A stretch of DNA of 64,000 nucleotides from Marsupella aquatica. Lineage: Eukaryota > Marchantiophyta. Shown here piece by piece: positions 23,455 to 36,180 of the stretch (its first letter is position 1; the number at the start of each line of letters is the position of its first letter). The DNA is taken from assembly GCA_973895155.1 (NCBI GenBank), contig OZ316898.1, positions 18,042,001 through 18,106,000 of the forward strand. Direction: 5' to 3'. A program made the position numbers and the translations under genes. Below the pieces are notes generated by a model, which saw only the letters and a program-made list of their open reading frames with translations, had not been told where the DNA came from and did no database searches.

Positions 23455-23640
23455 AGTGCTTTGTCATTCTTTCAAAACAGTAGGGGCCATGTTTTTGTCA
23501 TTCTTTCAAATCAGTAGGGGCCATAAGTTTTGTCAGTCTTTCAAATCAGTAGGGCTATATTTTGGTCATTCGATCAAAACAGTACGGGTCATATTTTTGC
23601 CATTCGTTCAAAACAGTAGGGGCCATATTTTTGTTATGAC
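23455..23640. repeat. Five tandem ~37-bp units
   Basis: Units have the form CATTCTTTCAAAACAGTAGG followed by GGCCATATTTTTGT, with substitutions between copies. They are translated in one short open frame but look like a non-coding minisatellite. Confidence 0.85.
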
Positions 23641-26600
23641 TTGTGTGTAAACTTTGATGATTTTTGCTAACATTGGTGCATAATGCCCTCTTTGAATTTT
23701 CATAGTGTAGTCTAGAAGGTTATGGGCCTGCCTGTAATCCTCTTGCCAAGTCAGTCAGCACCCCAAAGGAGCCTCAGACTGGCAGAGGAGGCCATGAAAG
23801 GGCAAAGTAAAAATTCAAAAGCATATATACAAGCATATATCAACCGCCAATCTAATTTATGGAAAGTTTTCACTAATTTAGTGCCTTCACTAATTGGTTT
23901 TCTTGCCAACAAAAGTGACTATCAAAACTAGCATGGACCACCCCACCACTTACCCGATTAAAATGGAAATAATTTGGTGTATGTGAGAGGTACGGTTTTC
24001 TTGGATACTAGAGCCCAAATACCAATGCTTATGAACAAGAATGGCTCCTTGTACCTAGACTGCCCCTGCTCATCCTCATTCACAAGCATAGTCTTTTTTA
24101 TTTATTTATAAATTGATACCAGAAAAATTAGGACCTCTGGCTTGATTCACTCTATGAAATAGGCCATGAATAGTAATTTCTGATAGTGAAGTATAATACC
24201 TGAGATAGTATGATATTGGTCACATACTGGGTCACATACCAGTATGTGTTGTACTATATTTGTGTTTTGCATATGCCACCCAGCTAGTTCCGGCACCGGG
24301 AAAAATTTACGTTCATTTTAGTGTCACCTACAGTAGCTAGGTGGTGACAAACCTTTTTAGCTAGGAAAGATTGAAATGGCCACCTGGGAATGTCTGGATG
24401 CAAGGTAAGATGACTTTGTGCTATCATCCAAGTTATGACTGAGGTAGTCCCCGAACTAAAAATCCCAGAGTACCTGTAGCACGCTCTCCAACCAAGTTAT
24501 TGCTAAGGTACTGTAGACAGTCCCGGTACCTAAAAATCCCCGTACCTCCCACTCCCGGTACTTACATGGGTACTAGCCAGAGTACTAAATGTTCCTGTAC
24601 GTACTCTTTCCCTTGAAGTTTCATACTGGAGCCCATATGTGCCCCTGCCATTGTTTTCCTTATATTTTGTGAGGAAGTAGGAGGCAAAACAATTGGGACC
24701 CACCTAGTTATATCTACCTATTTATAAACGTTACTAAAATTCTAACTAGAGAATTAATGATCTTTCCTCAATTTTAAACAGCTGCAGTCAGACCGGGCCT
24801 TGTGTGTGAAAGTTGAATTTTTGTAATCCTGATAAGAAAAAGTTATTTTAACTCGAAGATAACACAATTTTAAGACAATGCCTGGATGCTGTGTTTGAAT
24901 ATAGTGTTGTGTTCAAATATGGCGTTGTGTTCAATTGTGGCTCTGTGTTTGAATGTTCAGGGTTGTGTTTGGCTTTTTATTTTTATTTTTATCTTGATGG
25001 CATTGAGCATAAAAGGTGCAAGCTCATGAATTTATTACAATCAAAGGATAAGCAAAGTAAACTAAAAGCCCTTGATAGCCTTCACATCTTGACAACAATG
25101 CTGGCAGCAATTTCTGGAGCAGTATTTCCCACACTTATACTCAAAATTTGAAAAGGCATTTGATAACTGTACTTCCTTGTGCAAACGCACCAGAAATTAG
25201 AAAAAGATCTTCTAAAGTGTCCCTAATTCTATTTTGTCTCAGTTTTGGAAATTCATCACTGCCTAAATTTGAACATAGCACCACTATTTGAACACAATGC
25301 CACTATTCAAACACTGTCTATGCTGCAAGATAAAAAAAAACTCCAAATCAGAGTGTCAAAACTCAAACACAACGCCCTGGGCGCACTATTCAAGTGTAAC
25401 GCCCCATGGCCCACTATTTGAATATAGTGCCCAGGCGCTGTATTTGGCGGAAGATGGTATACTAACCTCTGGTGAAATGAGCTACATATCTCTTGTGTTG
25501 ACTACGTCTTCTGAGTAACAATCATTTCACTCAGTTGATTCTACATAACATTTAATATAGAATTTTCTTGACATCCCTTGTGACATGCATCCCCTCATGA
25601 CCAGTCCACATGACCTAGTATTTAAGTCCACTACAGTTAGCCCAATGTCGTGCGTGCATTGTACAGAAGATGTCAAGGCAAGGTAAAGAAAGTTGTTCAT
25701 GATTGTATCTTAGATATGTGTAGCATGTTGTTGTTGGAGCCATATATGGTGTTACTCCGGCCATGAGTACGGTCAATGTTTGTGCATTGCATGCATAATT
25801 GTCATTGTGGGCTCACATCCCCTCCCCTTCCTCTCCTCTCCTCTCCTCTCCTCTCCTCTCTCCCTTGCTTGCCAACCCATAAATTGCCCTCCCTGAATTG
25901 TCATATCCCTACCCTTACTCATGTTGCCCAGTCATGTTGCCCTTACTCCCTTGTACATGGCCCTAAAACCAATGTAAGTGTGGCGCACAATTGTTAATGT
26001 ACCAGATCATGTTGTGTGCAAGATCATGTTGTGTGCAATGATTGCAGAGTGTCAATACTGCCGTGTTGTTGGTACTGCTGTCAGTTCTCAATGTTGTGGC
26101 CATGGTGTTGTTGTGGCCATGTTGTGGCCATGTTGTCATTGTTACCATGCACTTTGTTATGGATATGTACGTAGTCATTGTCCAAGCGCACATTGCACAA
26201 TATATTGCCTTTGCGGCCATGCAATTGTTGTGGCCATGTTGTTCTTGATGGGGGTGAGACCCAAGGTGAAAGCAAGACCCGTGATGGTAGCCGCAGTTCT
26301 ACCGCTGTAAGTGGAAGGGTGGCATTTCAGACGGGATTTCAGGTCCCCCAACAGCCCTTCCTTGTCATGCCCTGTTGCCCTCACTCTTGCACTCCCCCGT
26401 GGCTGGGCAAGGATGTACTCCGGGATGTACTCCTTGGCTGGTGGTGCTTCCTTTTTGAGGATCCTAACATCTTTAGTTATCTTCAAGAAAATTGTTAAAT
26501 TGCTGATTTATCTATCTACGTACGCCTGCACAATAGTCCTAAAAGCTTTCAATCTAGTACTATATGGGAAAGGGATCTCAAAGTTGAAGCAACCTTATCC

Positions 26601-27761
26601 AATTTCTTTCCTTCTGGCTTTCCTTTAGCAGAGATTTGCAAGAACTTAGGGGTGGGGGCACTCTTCACCCCGTTCAAACGTGAGTTCCATTGCATACAGT
26701 ATAGTTGAAATTCCTGAGCCTGTAAGGCAAGGGAAAATAAATGCAAGCTTAGACAGGACCAAATTAACTGTCCATTTCTTTAAACCACCTCGATCAAGAG
26801 GTGGTCTAAGTTTTTCATAAAAAGCATGGACACATCAGAAGTCTGAAGTGTTCCCACATTTGAATGGCTAGCATTGCATCTCATATCGCTAAGATTGCAT
26901 CTCAGACATAGAAGAAAAACATGCAGTTCATCCAAAGTGAAGACTGGCCTGTAGGTTCCCAAACTCGAATGCTAAGCTTGCATGTCGGACATTGGGGAAG
27001 AAAAGACCAGCCTCGGATTTCTTGCAAAGCCCCTTAGTTTAGGAAAAATACTTAGCTGCTCTGATCGAAGTTGGATTCGGAGGTCCCAGGCAAGGAAAAG
27101 CATGCACCACTAAGTGTTAGAACGGGGCCAGCTATATTAGTCGATAGAGAGCCAGGAGCCAGATGCTGTCTTGTACCGTAACGTGCTTTATAGAGATAAT
27201 CCAAAAGGGATATCGAGATCGAGGATCGAATTTGCTTGTTGAACAAGCAAAGAATCATGTGATGCGTTCGAAGTGAGTCAATTCCTTTAATTAAGCTCCT
27301 AGTGTACTTGTCCCTAGTGTACTTGTTACATACTTATTCAAATATCTGCCTGTCACCATAGTACTGTAGTTGAATTGATCAACTAATACCAGGTACCTGG
27401 TCTAGTAACCAATACTGTAATCGTTAGAAGCCGGCATACAGATGTCTCCCAAACAAGAGGATGACCAGGTCCAGTTGAAAATTATGAAGGGACCTATCAG
27501 TCCTTGTCTTTACGATGGAATAGCTGTATTATATACATAATAATTATTATATCTATCTATAGACATCGTCACTCGAGTGCTCCGCTGAATTGACTCATGA
27601 AGCAGGTTTCTGGAGATTCTTAAGGATTGTAATCTTTCAGTAACGAAGTATGGGCTGTCTCACTGAAGTATGGGCTGTGGGTGACATTCTTGCTTTGCCT
27701 TTCTTGTCCAATTAGCAAATGAAATTATTACATAGGAAGGGCATGATTTTATCTGCATGAC
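23641..27761. other. Intergenic repeat-rich DNA before the LysM gene
   Basis: No gene is supported. Contents include a hairpin-prone stretch near 24215-24250 (CATACTGGG...AGTATGTG), a GGTAC-rich patch at 24420-24610, the inverted minisatellites at 24890 and 25265, a TCTCC microsatellite at about 25815-25865, and a GTTGTGGCCAT-rich patch at 26090-26250. A GC-richer block at about 26230-26460 has a protein-like minus frame that I do not recognise. Confidence 0.5.
24880..25445. repeat. Pair of inverted, related minisatellites
   Basis: At 24880-24960 several copies of a roughly 20-bp unit read GTGTTTGAATATAGTGTTGT and variants. At 25265-25445 the same unit recurs mainly in opposite orientation (TTTGAACACAATGCCACTA). 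The outer edges carry TGCCTGGATGCTGTGTTTG and CCCAGGCGCTGTATTTGG. The arms could fold into a large stem, and an eroded inverted-repeat transposon is one explanation. Confidence 0.5.
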
Positions 27762-28070
27762 GTGCACAGAACGATCCTGTCGGTGAGCTTCACATTTCTG
27801 AAGAAACCCAATTCAACTTGGTTTGGTTGGGTCTGTTCAACTTCACTTCAATCTGATCACTTCAGCTTCACCTTCTCTCGTGTTCTTCTTTGTGGTACAG
27901 TACTAAACCCGCCGAGTGAATGGATAATGGTCTTGAAGTTTGTGAATGAGAGCTTGTTTGGGATTACTAGGATAGGAAGGTGTCTAGCTAGCCAGGAGCT
28001 AATTGAGCTGACATTTTGTTTGCGGGTGCTTGTGAAGGACTCACTGTCTCAGGGACGATTAATTGTAGCT

Positions 28071-28910
28071 ATGGGACGTCAGTCTGAGAATCGGAGTCTC
28101 TTCGATCAATTGCTACCTGTCCTTCTGGTTTTGGTGATAGGAGTACTCCTCAACAATGAAAGCTCCAACGCCCAGGAGCCTTACAAGGGCGACTATTATC
28201 TTTGCTCAAATGAAACGGTGAAGTGCAGCACATTTTCGCTGTACAGGGCTCAGAAGGACTACACAACCCTGACATCCATAGGAGCACTTTTTAACACCAA
28301 TTCGACTACTTTGGCTGCTCTCAACGCATTGCCGGCGGACGGGACGTTGACGCTTGGGCAGCCCGTTGTCGTCCCTCTGACCTGCGTCTGCTCCAATGGG
28401 ACAACTTCGGCCAATTTCACTCACATTATAGCGTCTGGGGACAGTTACTTCAAGCTGAATATGAACGCTTTCGAGTCTTTGAGCACCGTCCCCGCAATCA
28501 TCAGGGCCAATCCTACATTGAACTCTTCCGATCTCACCATCGGCACGCCGATGATCTTCCCTTTGCGTTGCTCATGTCCGAATGCCACCCAGATCAGCGT
28601 TGGTGTTAAATCTTTAGTCACATATCCCGTAGTGAATGGGGATTCAATTAGCCAAATCGCCACTGACTTTGGTGTGTCTACAGAGTCTATCCTCTTCGCC
28701 AATGAATTGCAGGGACCTAGCCCGCTGATTTCTACTCAAACTACCCTTCTTATACCCATCAGCAGTGCCACGCCAAACTACACAGGTGCTGTCGGTGCTT
28801 CTGCTCCTGCTGCTGAAGGACCAACATCTGCATCTGGTCGTCACAGCAATAGCAAGACGGGCGGGTATGTTGTAATAGCGGTCTGGTTTTTGTTGGCGTT
28901 GTCAATTTGA
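28071..28910 (+). CDS. Secreted LysM-domain protein with GPI-type tail (LYR/LYP-like)
   Basis: Single exon of 279 residues. The start MGRQSENRS is chosen because it places a signal peptide (LLPVLLVLVIGVLL, cleavage near NAQ-EPY) at the N-terminus; the frame is open further upstream but gives no sensible leader. Three LysM-like modules follow: about residues 50-105, 115-165 and 175-225. They are separated by the CxC pairs CVC and CSC typical of plant LysM receptors. The third module (VTYPVVNGDSISQIA...ILFANEL...TLLIPI) looks most like the NFP/LYK4/LYK5 (LYR) group. The C-terminus is a Ser/Ala/Pro linker and a short hydrophobic end GGYVVIAVWFLLALSI with no kinase, as in GPI-anchored LYM/CEBiP proteins. 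Many N-glycosylation sequons are present. The likely role is binding chitin or lipo-chitin oligomers at the cell surface. A polyadenylation signal AATAAA lies at 29049-29054. Confidence 0.9.
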   Translation: MGRQSENRSLFDQLLPVLLVLVIGVLLNNESSNAQEPYKGDYYLCSNETVKCSTFSLYRAQKDYTTLTSIGALFNTNSTTLAALNALPADGTLTLGQPVVVPLTCVCSNGTTSANFTHIIASGDSYFKLNMNAFESLSTVPAIIRANPTLNSSDLTIGTPMIFPLRCSCPNATQISVGVKSLVTYPVVNGDSISQIATDFGVSTESILFANELQGPSPLISTQTTLLIPISSATPNYTGAVGASAPAAEGPTSASGRHSNSKTGGYVVIAVWFLLALSI

Positions 28911-31194
28911 TTCTGGTTTTTATTTTCCAGACTTCGAAGCAAGTCATATGCACCACTAGTGACAATTGAGATCTGATCACGTTGGCCATGTTCTGCGGAG
29001 AGTGATGCTCCATTTCCAAGACAGATCAGATCAGTCTTGACGGTTTAGAATAAAGTTTTCAGTTTTCTAATACATGTCAGATGCATGGGAAGCTATTTAA
29101 ATCATTAACAGGGATTCCAATGTGGAGCCATTTAATTTTAGCTCAATTTGTGCCTATCATTCTCACATGTTTTGTTATGGATTTCATCCATGTGACGTTC
29201 AATTACTGCCGTCTCAAAAGAGGACTATCTGGATGTCGATTGCTACGGAGGCATTGTAGTTCTGCAGATTCTAAGATCCTGGTACACCTTCAGAAGATTA
29301 GGATATGAGCCCTGCAAAATTGTAATCATGGATCTCAAATAAAGTAGTGTTCTGCAACAGTCAAGAGTTCTCAATAAGCCACTGTCTGGAGAGAAATGCA
29401 CATCTTCGCAACCGACTTGGCTGCTCGGAGGTACTAAGCCGGCCATCACTTTCTCTGTTCAGGACAAAGTGCTGCATCTCCTCATCTATTATCTGGACAG
29501 GACAGCCTTTTCGTAGCTAGGCCGCCCTAACTTGTGATATGTCCGAAAGGTAGAGGAGTTTCTACATTTCCAGACCATGCTCTGCGAGATGCTCTGTCAA
29601 TGAATCCAATCAATTTCTGTTTTCGCTGAGCTACAAAGTAGCTGGTGGGTAGTGCATTATCCTCACAAGTTATCCATGACTGTTCTCGGGTCATCTACTG
29701 GAGTTAGTTGGGAGACATTGTCAAGATGGTCATGAAGGTCCAGTTTTGTTTGATTTTCTATGGAGAGGAAAGGCACTAAGGGCCCAGCTTTCATTTATTG
29801 ACTCGGACCAAGTAGTAGAGAGTCCATAGATCATGGTTCTCGTTGAGCAATTCACCCTCCTTTGTCTCTGGCGAGCTGCAGCTCATTAGGTGATTTTTCC
29901 AATTTATCATGACCATTGTAAACCCTTCAATAATCACTTATTAATACCCATTTTCCCCCGCTCTCACCAAACACTATATTATTAGAGCTGTCTTGCATGT
30001 CTCCGGCCCTTCAATTTGGTACCCGAAATCAATGTTTAAGGAGTATATGATTTAAGGAGAAAAAAGTGCCTGAAATGTCTCATCTGCCACCAGTTTCGAC
30101 TGCTCCTAAAGGGGATGTCTTAAGTGCAGTCCCTACCTTTGAAAGACAAGACAAGACGATCCTGTGGCCCTCACTCAAGGCGTCCCTCGGAAATTGAGGG
30201 AATGTTTTCGGGCCAAAGTGCCAGTTGCACGCAATGTAGTTAATATATCCTGCTCATTCTGGCGGATTGCTTGCTTATCAAATGTCATCTGGGTGGGAAG
30301 AAATCTTGGCCGTTCTCTGGAAAAAGGTTTTTTTGGTCACAGTTCAATCAGCAAAGAACACCATCTTTGTCGTCATCGATCTTCCAGCTCGCCCACTGCA
30401 CCTTAGTTAGTACCTCACCCTCTGTGCCTCCCCTGCTTGTGCCATTCATGCCTCCCCCTTATTTATCGTCGAATGTACAGGCATTGGGCTTATTATCTTC
30501 CATCATATTAGACTGAGCAAAGCTGATTGAATGAACAAGGGACCAAAGTCTGACCAGTTTTATATTCTCAGAATGTTTGTTTTTGTTTTGTATGGAAGCC
30601 CATATAGAGAGTATTATTAGCCTCTGCCCAAATGCCTGCCCTTGACCTCTGCCCCAAAGCTTGCTCAGGACCTCTACCCATCTTACACTCTCTTGGGCAT
30701 GCATGCACTTCTCCGCATGTGTTAATAAGTATGTGGAGTACCTTGCTGAGGAGTATGTGTGAACATTTGAAAATTGGATTTTATTCATTTTGAACTAATA
30801 ATTATAATTCATTTTCGATAACAATATAACTTTTTATATAAAAATTTACCATCCGTTTACAGTTGATTGTCTCATAATTGGGTATAAAATGGTCTGTTTC
30901 CCTGTTATGTCCATGGGGATAGCTGGAGACAATGTACCAGTCCATCCAGGCTTTAGTGTTGGCATAGGGTGCTTGTCTCATGATTGGGTATAAAATGGTC
31001 TGTTTCCTGTCATAGTCCATGGGGATAGCTAGAGACAATGTACCAGTCCATCCAGGCTTTAGTGTTGGCATAGGGTGCTTTTCATATTATTCGGCGCTTG
31101 TACGTACATAGCCCAACATGACGTAAATTTTACTTTGGACATTACAAGGTAAGTTTACGTTGTGAGAGCAGATGTAAAATGATAATTAATGTGT
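28911..31194. other. Intergenic between the LysM gene and the first MULE
   Basis: The first 150-400 bp are probably the LysM 3' UTR (AATAAA at 29049 and about 29338). Beyond that no gene is supported. The 106-bp tandem duplication at 30867-31080 is listed separately. Confidence 0.5.
30867..31080. repeat. 106-bp direct tandem duplication
   Basis: Units start TTGTCTCATAATTGGGTATA at 30867 and TTGTCTCATGATTGGGTATA at 30973 and end in GGCATAGGGTGCTT. They differ at only a few positions, so the duplication is recent. It sits about 120 bp left of a Mutator-like element. Confidence 0.92.
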
Positions 31195-31203
31195 CTTCTT
31201 GAA

Positions 31204-32690
31204 GAGGTATATGCTTAATAGACCCCCTCTGGACTGTTTCTTACTTAATCAACCCCCTATGTTCAGATCTGCCCCAATTAACCCCCTCTTACAATTTCTT
31301 ACAATCATATAGTTCTTGGGAAGAGCAGTATAGAGAGACTTTACCACGGTGAACTCTAATTTTCTATCATATGAGCCCGTGGTCTCGTCCGCGGTATGCT
31401 GCAATTATGTCGAGATAAGAGTCAGCCCACAATCCACGCATGATAATATCAAATGACACCAGACGCAGTCATGGATACTTTTGTGTTTGAAGACAAAACC
31501 AGTATGGTCTTCAAACATTTAGGGGTCTCTAGCAGGGTCTCCATTTGTTTGAAGTTTAGAGGTAATAAAACTGGGCTGCTATCTCCATAATGTTCATATA
31601 TAGTTGCTTTGTTGAGAATCTTTATCAGAGCATTCCACTAGAGACAAATCTATGTTTGCATCCTCACTCACAAAAAATGCTTTGCTGGATCTCTTTGACA
31701 CCGATTAATGTGCTAAATCGGCACACTTGCATTCAGAAATTATTAAAATTTCTCAAAATGTTTCCAATCTTTATACCGCAAGACCATTATGACAGCCAAG
31801 AATCCAAACACTTCTAAAATTCTCCAAAAATAATCCTTGGAAGTGTTTGCCGTTTTGAATTGAGTTGCCTTTGCTTCCATTACGAGCAATTGAACTAAGA
31901 CACTTTGCATTATGTACTCTCGACAAAGTGTATTCACTAGAATAAACATATCAACAACAATTGATGATAACATCCAATTCTTACACACTTTCTAGCTTAT
32001 AGGCTTTCCCATCAGTTATCCTGGCCACATCCTAAACCCATGTGCAATTGTGTTTTTGGGCACGCTCTATCTTGTAGTGATAAAATGTCACATTAAAGAA
32101 TGTCCACTTCAAATAGATCCCCTCTATGCCAAAGATGCACAATGACATCAAAATCTCCAACATTGATATCCCTACGTGTACCTCACACCACTACAATGTC
32201 ATCTAGATTGCATGTACAAACTCTAACGAAAAGAGACTGAGCTTCCCAATAACCCCCAATACAATAGATTCCCCCAAACCTCATGACCAACAGAAGTCAT
32301 CATGACGTACAAAATGTGAAACAATGAACATTTGGACCAAGTTATGTGAGGACAATTCAATAATGAACATGTGAAGACATAACACGTATTGTCTTCGCAT
32401 CATTTATGAAATCCTTGATCGTCGCCGTCGTGGCGCGGCCGACCCTAAATGAAGCATTGGATGGTTGGCTCAAGTCGCTTGCACCCACGGACAGGTTCAG
32501 GTAGACTGCAATTGCAATACACGGCATGTCAGGAACCATAACTATCAAAGGGGGTTGATTGGGTAACAAACATACTTTGGGGGGTCGATTGGGGCAGATC
32601 TGAACATAGGGGGCCGATTGGGGCAGATTTGAACATAGGGGGTTGATTAAGCAGGAAACAGTCCAAAGGGGGTTGATTAACATATATCTC
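31204..32690. mobile_element. Non-autonomous Mutator-like element, 1487 bp
   Basis: The left end reads GAGGTATATGCTTAATAGAC and the right end inverted reads GAGATATATGTTAATCAACC. Inverted similarity continues for about 90 bp through GGACTGTTTC and ATGTTCAGATCTGCCCCAAT, and the right arm has an internal duplication of the last block. The 9-bp flanks are CTTCTTGAA (31195-31203) and CTTCTTGCA (32691-32699), 8 of 9 identical. Long inverted repeats plus a 9-bp target duplication are characteristic of Mutator elements. The interior has no transposase frame. Confidence 0.85.
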
Positions 32691-34189
32691 CTTCTTGCAT
32701 GATGCAAATGAATGTCGTGTTGTGTGAGTCTCTTTAAGGTGACCAGGGCATCATAACACTTAAGACAGTGCGGCGTATCATATCGTGCAATTAATGTCTC
32801 ATGTCTGAGACATTTTAAACAACTATGCTTGTGACATCATAAATGACCCAAGTCGATCCTGGTCCTTAAATTCCAAAGAAAATACCTGTATGCACACATT
32901 CTACATCTTATTTGGCATGGGATCTTATCTGAAGAAGGTCTGCTCTGTAGACACAATGGCTAACACGTTTCAGGGATTTTTGTCATTTTTCTTTGTGATG
33001 GTGGATAGGATGTTTGACCGGTGTGTCCATGCACTGACGCTTAGTGGTGGGCTATGGGAGAAACATTTGTCTGCACAGACCACTCACATTGACACAACTG
33101 ACTGAGACACTCTGATACTTTGGTTGGATGCATTTCCTCCCAGCATATCAGTTTGAGCACAATTATATTGTAACCTGGGACTGGGTATTTTCATGTAAGA
33201 AAGCAAATGCACTTGTAGATGTCTTGCCATTCAAGCTGCACCCAGTTCAGCCCGGGGTTCAGCCATTCAACCATGATTCCAACCATTCAGACTATAGAGG
33301 AGTGTGATTGCTTTAGGGACTTGCTGGTTGAGATCAATTAGCTCAACCAAGAAACCTTGCTCCCCTGGGCCCCCCAGAGTTAATAATAATGGACAGGACA
33401 TGCAAATTAGGGGTGCCAGGGTTTTGGGTTGTACACTAACCCCAAAACCCCAAAACTTAACACAAAACCTGAGATGCCTTGAAGCCATGAGTTGTACCAA
33501 GCCTTAAACTAAGCCTGGGATGCCTGGGAGCCTGACTCAGACAAAGCCTGGCATGGGCCTTGACATCTTTTAGGGCTTTCACTTCAATCTTTCTTTTATG
33601 CAGCCACCGTTTGGATTTGGCTATGGAGGCTTTGACCTTGGTGTAACCCGTGAGTTCTACAAGCTTTGAAGGTCTGTGAGGCGCATGGCATACTGACAGT
33701 TGCAAGCTCCCGTGCAAGCCCTGGGCCCCCAGCATTATTAATAATGGGCCAGACGTGCGAATGGATGAAGGATGCAGCAAATTTGATTTGAGATTATTTT
33801 TTATAATTGGCTTAGAAGTATCAAGGGATGGTTTTATTCAAAGAACCCTTTCTAACTAATATAGGCTCATATAAATGTCGTCCAAGTTAATATGCTTCAA
33901 GAGGTGATGTAATATGGATGCGACAAGCGTCACAATAGGATTGGTTTGTGGGCCACCCTTTATTGGAACATGTGTATATGACATGTAATTGTGCTTGAAA
34001 CACTAGAAGAACACCCGAGCTCAAGAGGGTGCATCTGAATCCTCCAAGCATGTAAGTTATATGAGTTCTGATTGGTAATTGAATGACCTGCATTGAATTT
34101 CAGGTGTACACTGTATATAACATTGATTGTGCATATATTGCCCAACATTTCATATGGAGTGATTGAACCTATACCCCTGTGTCATGTAG

Positions 34190-35238
34190 GGAGGTGGATC
34201 TTCACTTACAGAGATAAGTGGTCGTTTTAAGGCTGTCGAAACATGTCTTCCAGAGATCAATGAACATTTGAATTCATTGACTGACTTGTTCCATGTGAAC
34301 TTCAAGACATTAATGGAAGTTGTTATGTCGGTGAGAGATAAAATTGATTCCAATTCTGCAGGAGTTCCACCATCACCACTTGAGGTGGCAAAGTCGATGC
34401 ACTCTTCTGGCATGCCAACGACATCTAGGCTTGAAGGTAAGGCCTTTACAACTGTGTGGGATATGATTATTAAACGTATAGTTTGAATTGACATTGTTTG
34501 TTGAATGTGTAATTTTCAGTAACATATATTGTGGTTGTTGTGTCCATAGAGAATAAGACAGGTGCTGCAGAGAAGAAGTATGAGAACCTGGCAAAGACTC
34601 GCTGTAATTTAGAGGCAACAAAGTTGGAGTCTGTACATGCAACTTGTTTGACAGAGGGCAGTCAACCATGTTTGGATGAGGATGACATTGGCAAGGGAGT
34701 GGATGATATCAATGTTGGGGCAAATGAGGATGTTAGCAACCATGACAATGATACCATTGAGCCAGATTCATGCTATGTAGATCTTGACTCCATTGCAGAG
34801 ATAAATGATTTGCAAAATGTATCATTCTCAATGACAGGTGTGCCTCTTGTTGAGATAAATTCAACCAAAGAGTTAGTTGGTATGACACTCCCAGGTGAGG
34901 AACCTGCTACTGTGACAGTCCTAACAGAGGAACCTATTGAGCCTAGCTTCACTACTATGAAGAGAGGAAGCATGCGCACACGAAGCAAGTCTGCTGGTGG
35001 GAGCAGAGCCACGTCAAAGGTTTCATACAAACCTCCAAGAACGGTGCTGGAAGAAAGATCTAAGGTGGAAGTGGGGAAAGCACCTAATGCTAAGGGACAA
35101 AGTGGCTTGTTAGCTGTTGATGAGAGTGGAACACGAGTAGCTGTTGATGAGAGTGCAGGTTGGTTCTACAACGTTCCATGGCAAGAGGATTCCCCCAGGT
35201 TATTCAGTAGTGTTAGTCACATTACTAGTGAAACCTAA
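34190..35238 (+). CDS. Unrecognised acidic protein, partial, inside the hAT-like element
   Basis: Two exons can be read: 34190-34436 (after TGTAG) and 34550-35238, joined in phase by GTAAGG and CCATAG to a TAA stop, about 312 residues without the N-terminus. The first exon looks helical (SGRFKAVETCLPEINEHLN, MEVVMSVRDKI). The second is acidic in its first half (LDEDDIGKGVDDINV) and basic and Ser-rich later (KRGSMRTRSKSAGGSRATSK). I recognise no family. It could be a captured host gene fragment, an accessory protein of the element, or a decayed gene. Upstream exons inside the element were not found. Confidence 0.4.
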
Positions 35239-35869
35239 AGCTGTCCTTCCCATTCCAAACACAAATGATGATCCTCCTCAGAAGACACTTGGAGATGCTG
35301 CAGGTTCTTTGGTATTATGGCCAAGCAAGTTCATAGAGGATCCATAACAATGTCATGTCATTATTTGTTTGTAGTGTGAGTCATGTTATGTACATTTTAG
35401 ATCTCAAGAAGCAGTACAAGAATCATGTCCTCTTGGAGATTCATAGTATCATGCATGTGCTTTCAGTTATCTCATCCTGTAGTCATCAGTTATGAGTTCC
35501 TATTTTGTCTGAATTACATTGATCACATTGTAAACTATTCCATTGAAATTCAAATGATCTTCATTTTTTAGCAAGATTATGATTCTGTTTAATTCTTATG
35601 AATGTTTTATGTAGGATCTGCTTATATGATGCTTTGTTTCATGTGGATGTCATTCATGCTATGTTCATTTCTTGTAATCAATGTGTTATATTTCTAAAGT
35701 TAGAACATCAGTGTTTCTATGTATTAAAATGTGGAGTGCTCTCTCTCCTTATGAACTGTCCCTTTGTGTTCATTAGTCATGGTTACAACTTGCATGTGAA
35801 CCTTATTAGTTATAAATATGAGTATATAGAGTCCCAAATGGTTCTGTTGTGTGACACCGGCCAGGGTCC

Positions 35870-36180
35870 CCATTGGTCTATCTTGTGACACTAAATGGTC
35901 GCAAGCTAGTCGTTGTTGAATGCGAGTAAGTCATGTATGTGACTTACCATGTGACTCGTTAAAGTCATATTGCAGTCACGTAGAAACAAGGCTAGACTCC
36001 ACAATAAAGTCACAGATCAGTCACAAATGGGTATCAAGCAAGTTGCAAAGCCCAGTATCAATAGTGACTTCCATTTTTTGGTCTCAACTTTTGCAACTCC
36101 AAGGGTCACAGCGTGGGTCACGTCACGTTGAGTCACAATGAAGTCACATGAGCCAAAATGAGTCACATATTGCGGTCTCA
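35870..36180. repeat. Cluster of GTCAC/GTGAC pentamers
   Basis: At least a dozen GTCAC or GTGAC words occur in about 310 bp, often as AGTCACA, GAGTCAC or TGTGACT, for example the run GGTCACGTCACGTTGAGTCA near 36114. Spacing is irregular, so this is not a simple satellite. It lies in the right part of the 33719-36587 element, where subterminal repeats for transposase binding are common in hAT elements. Confidence 0.6.

Noticed and set aside
26175-26486. Minus-strand 103-codon frame in a GC-richer block
   Set aside because: The residue mix looks protein-like, but it runs into a low-complexity GGCCAT repeat, and neither a family nor splice continuation was found.
27762-28070. Upstream in-frame extension of the LysM protein
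   Set aside because: The extra 103 residues are not leader-like and would bury the clear signal peptide that begins just after 28071.
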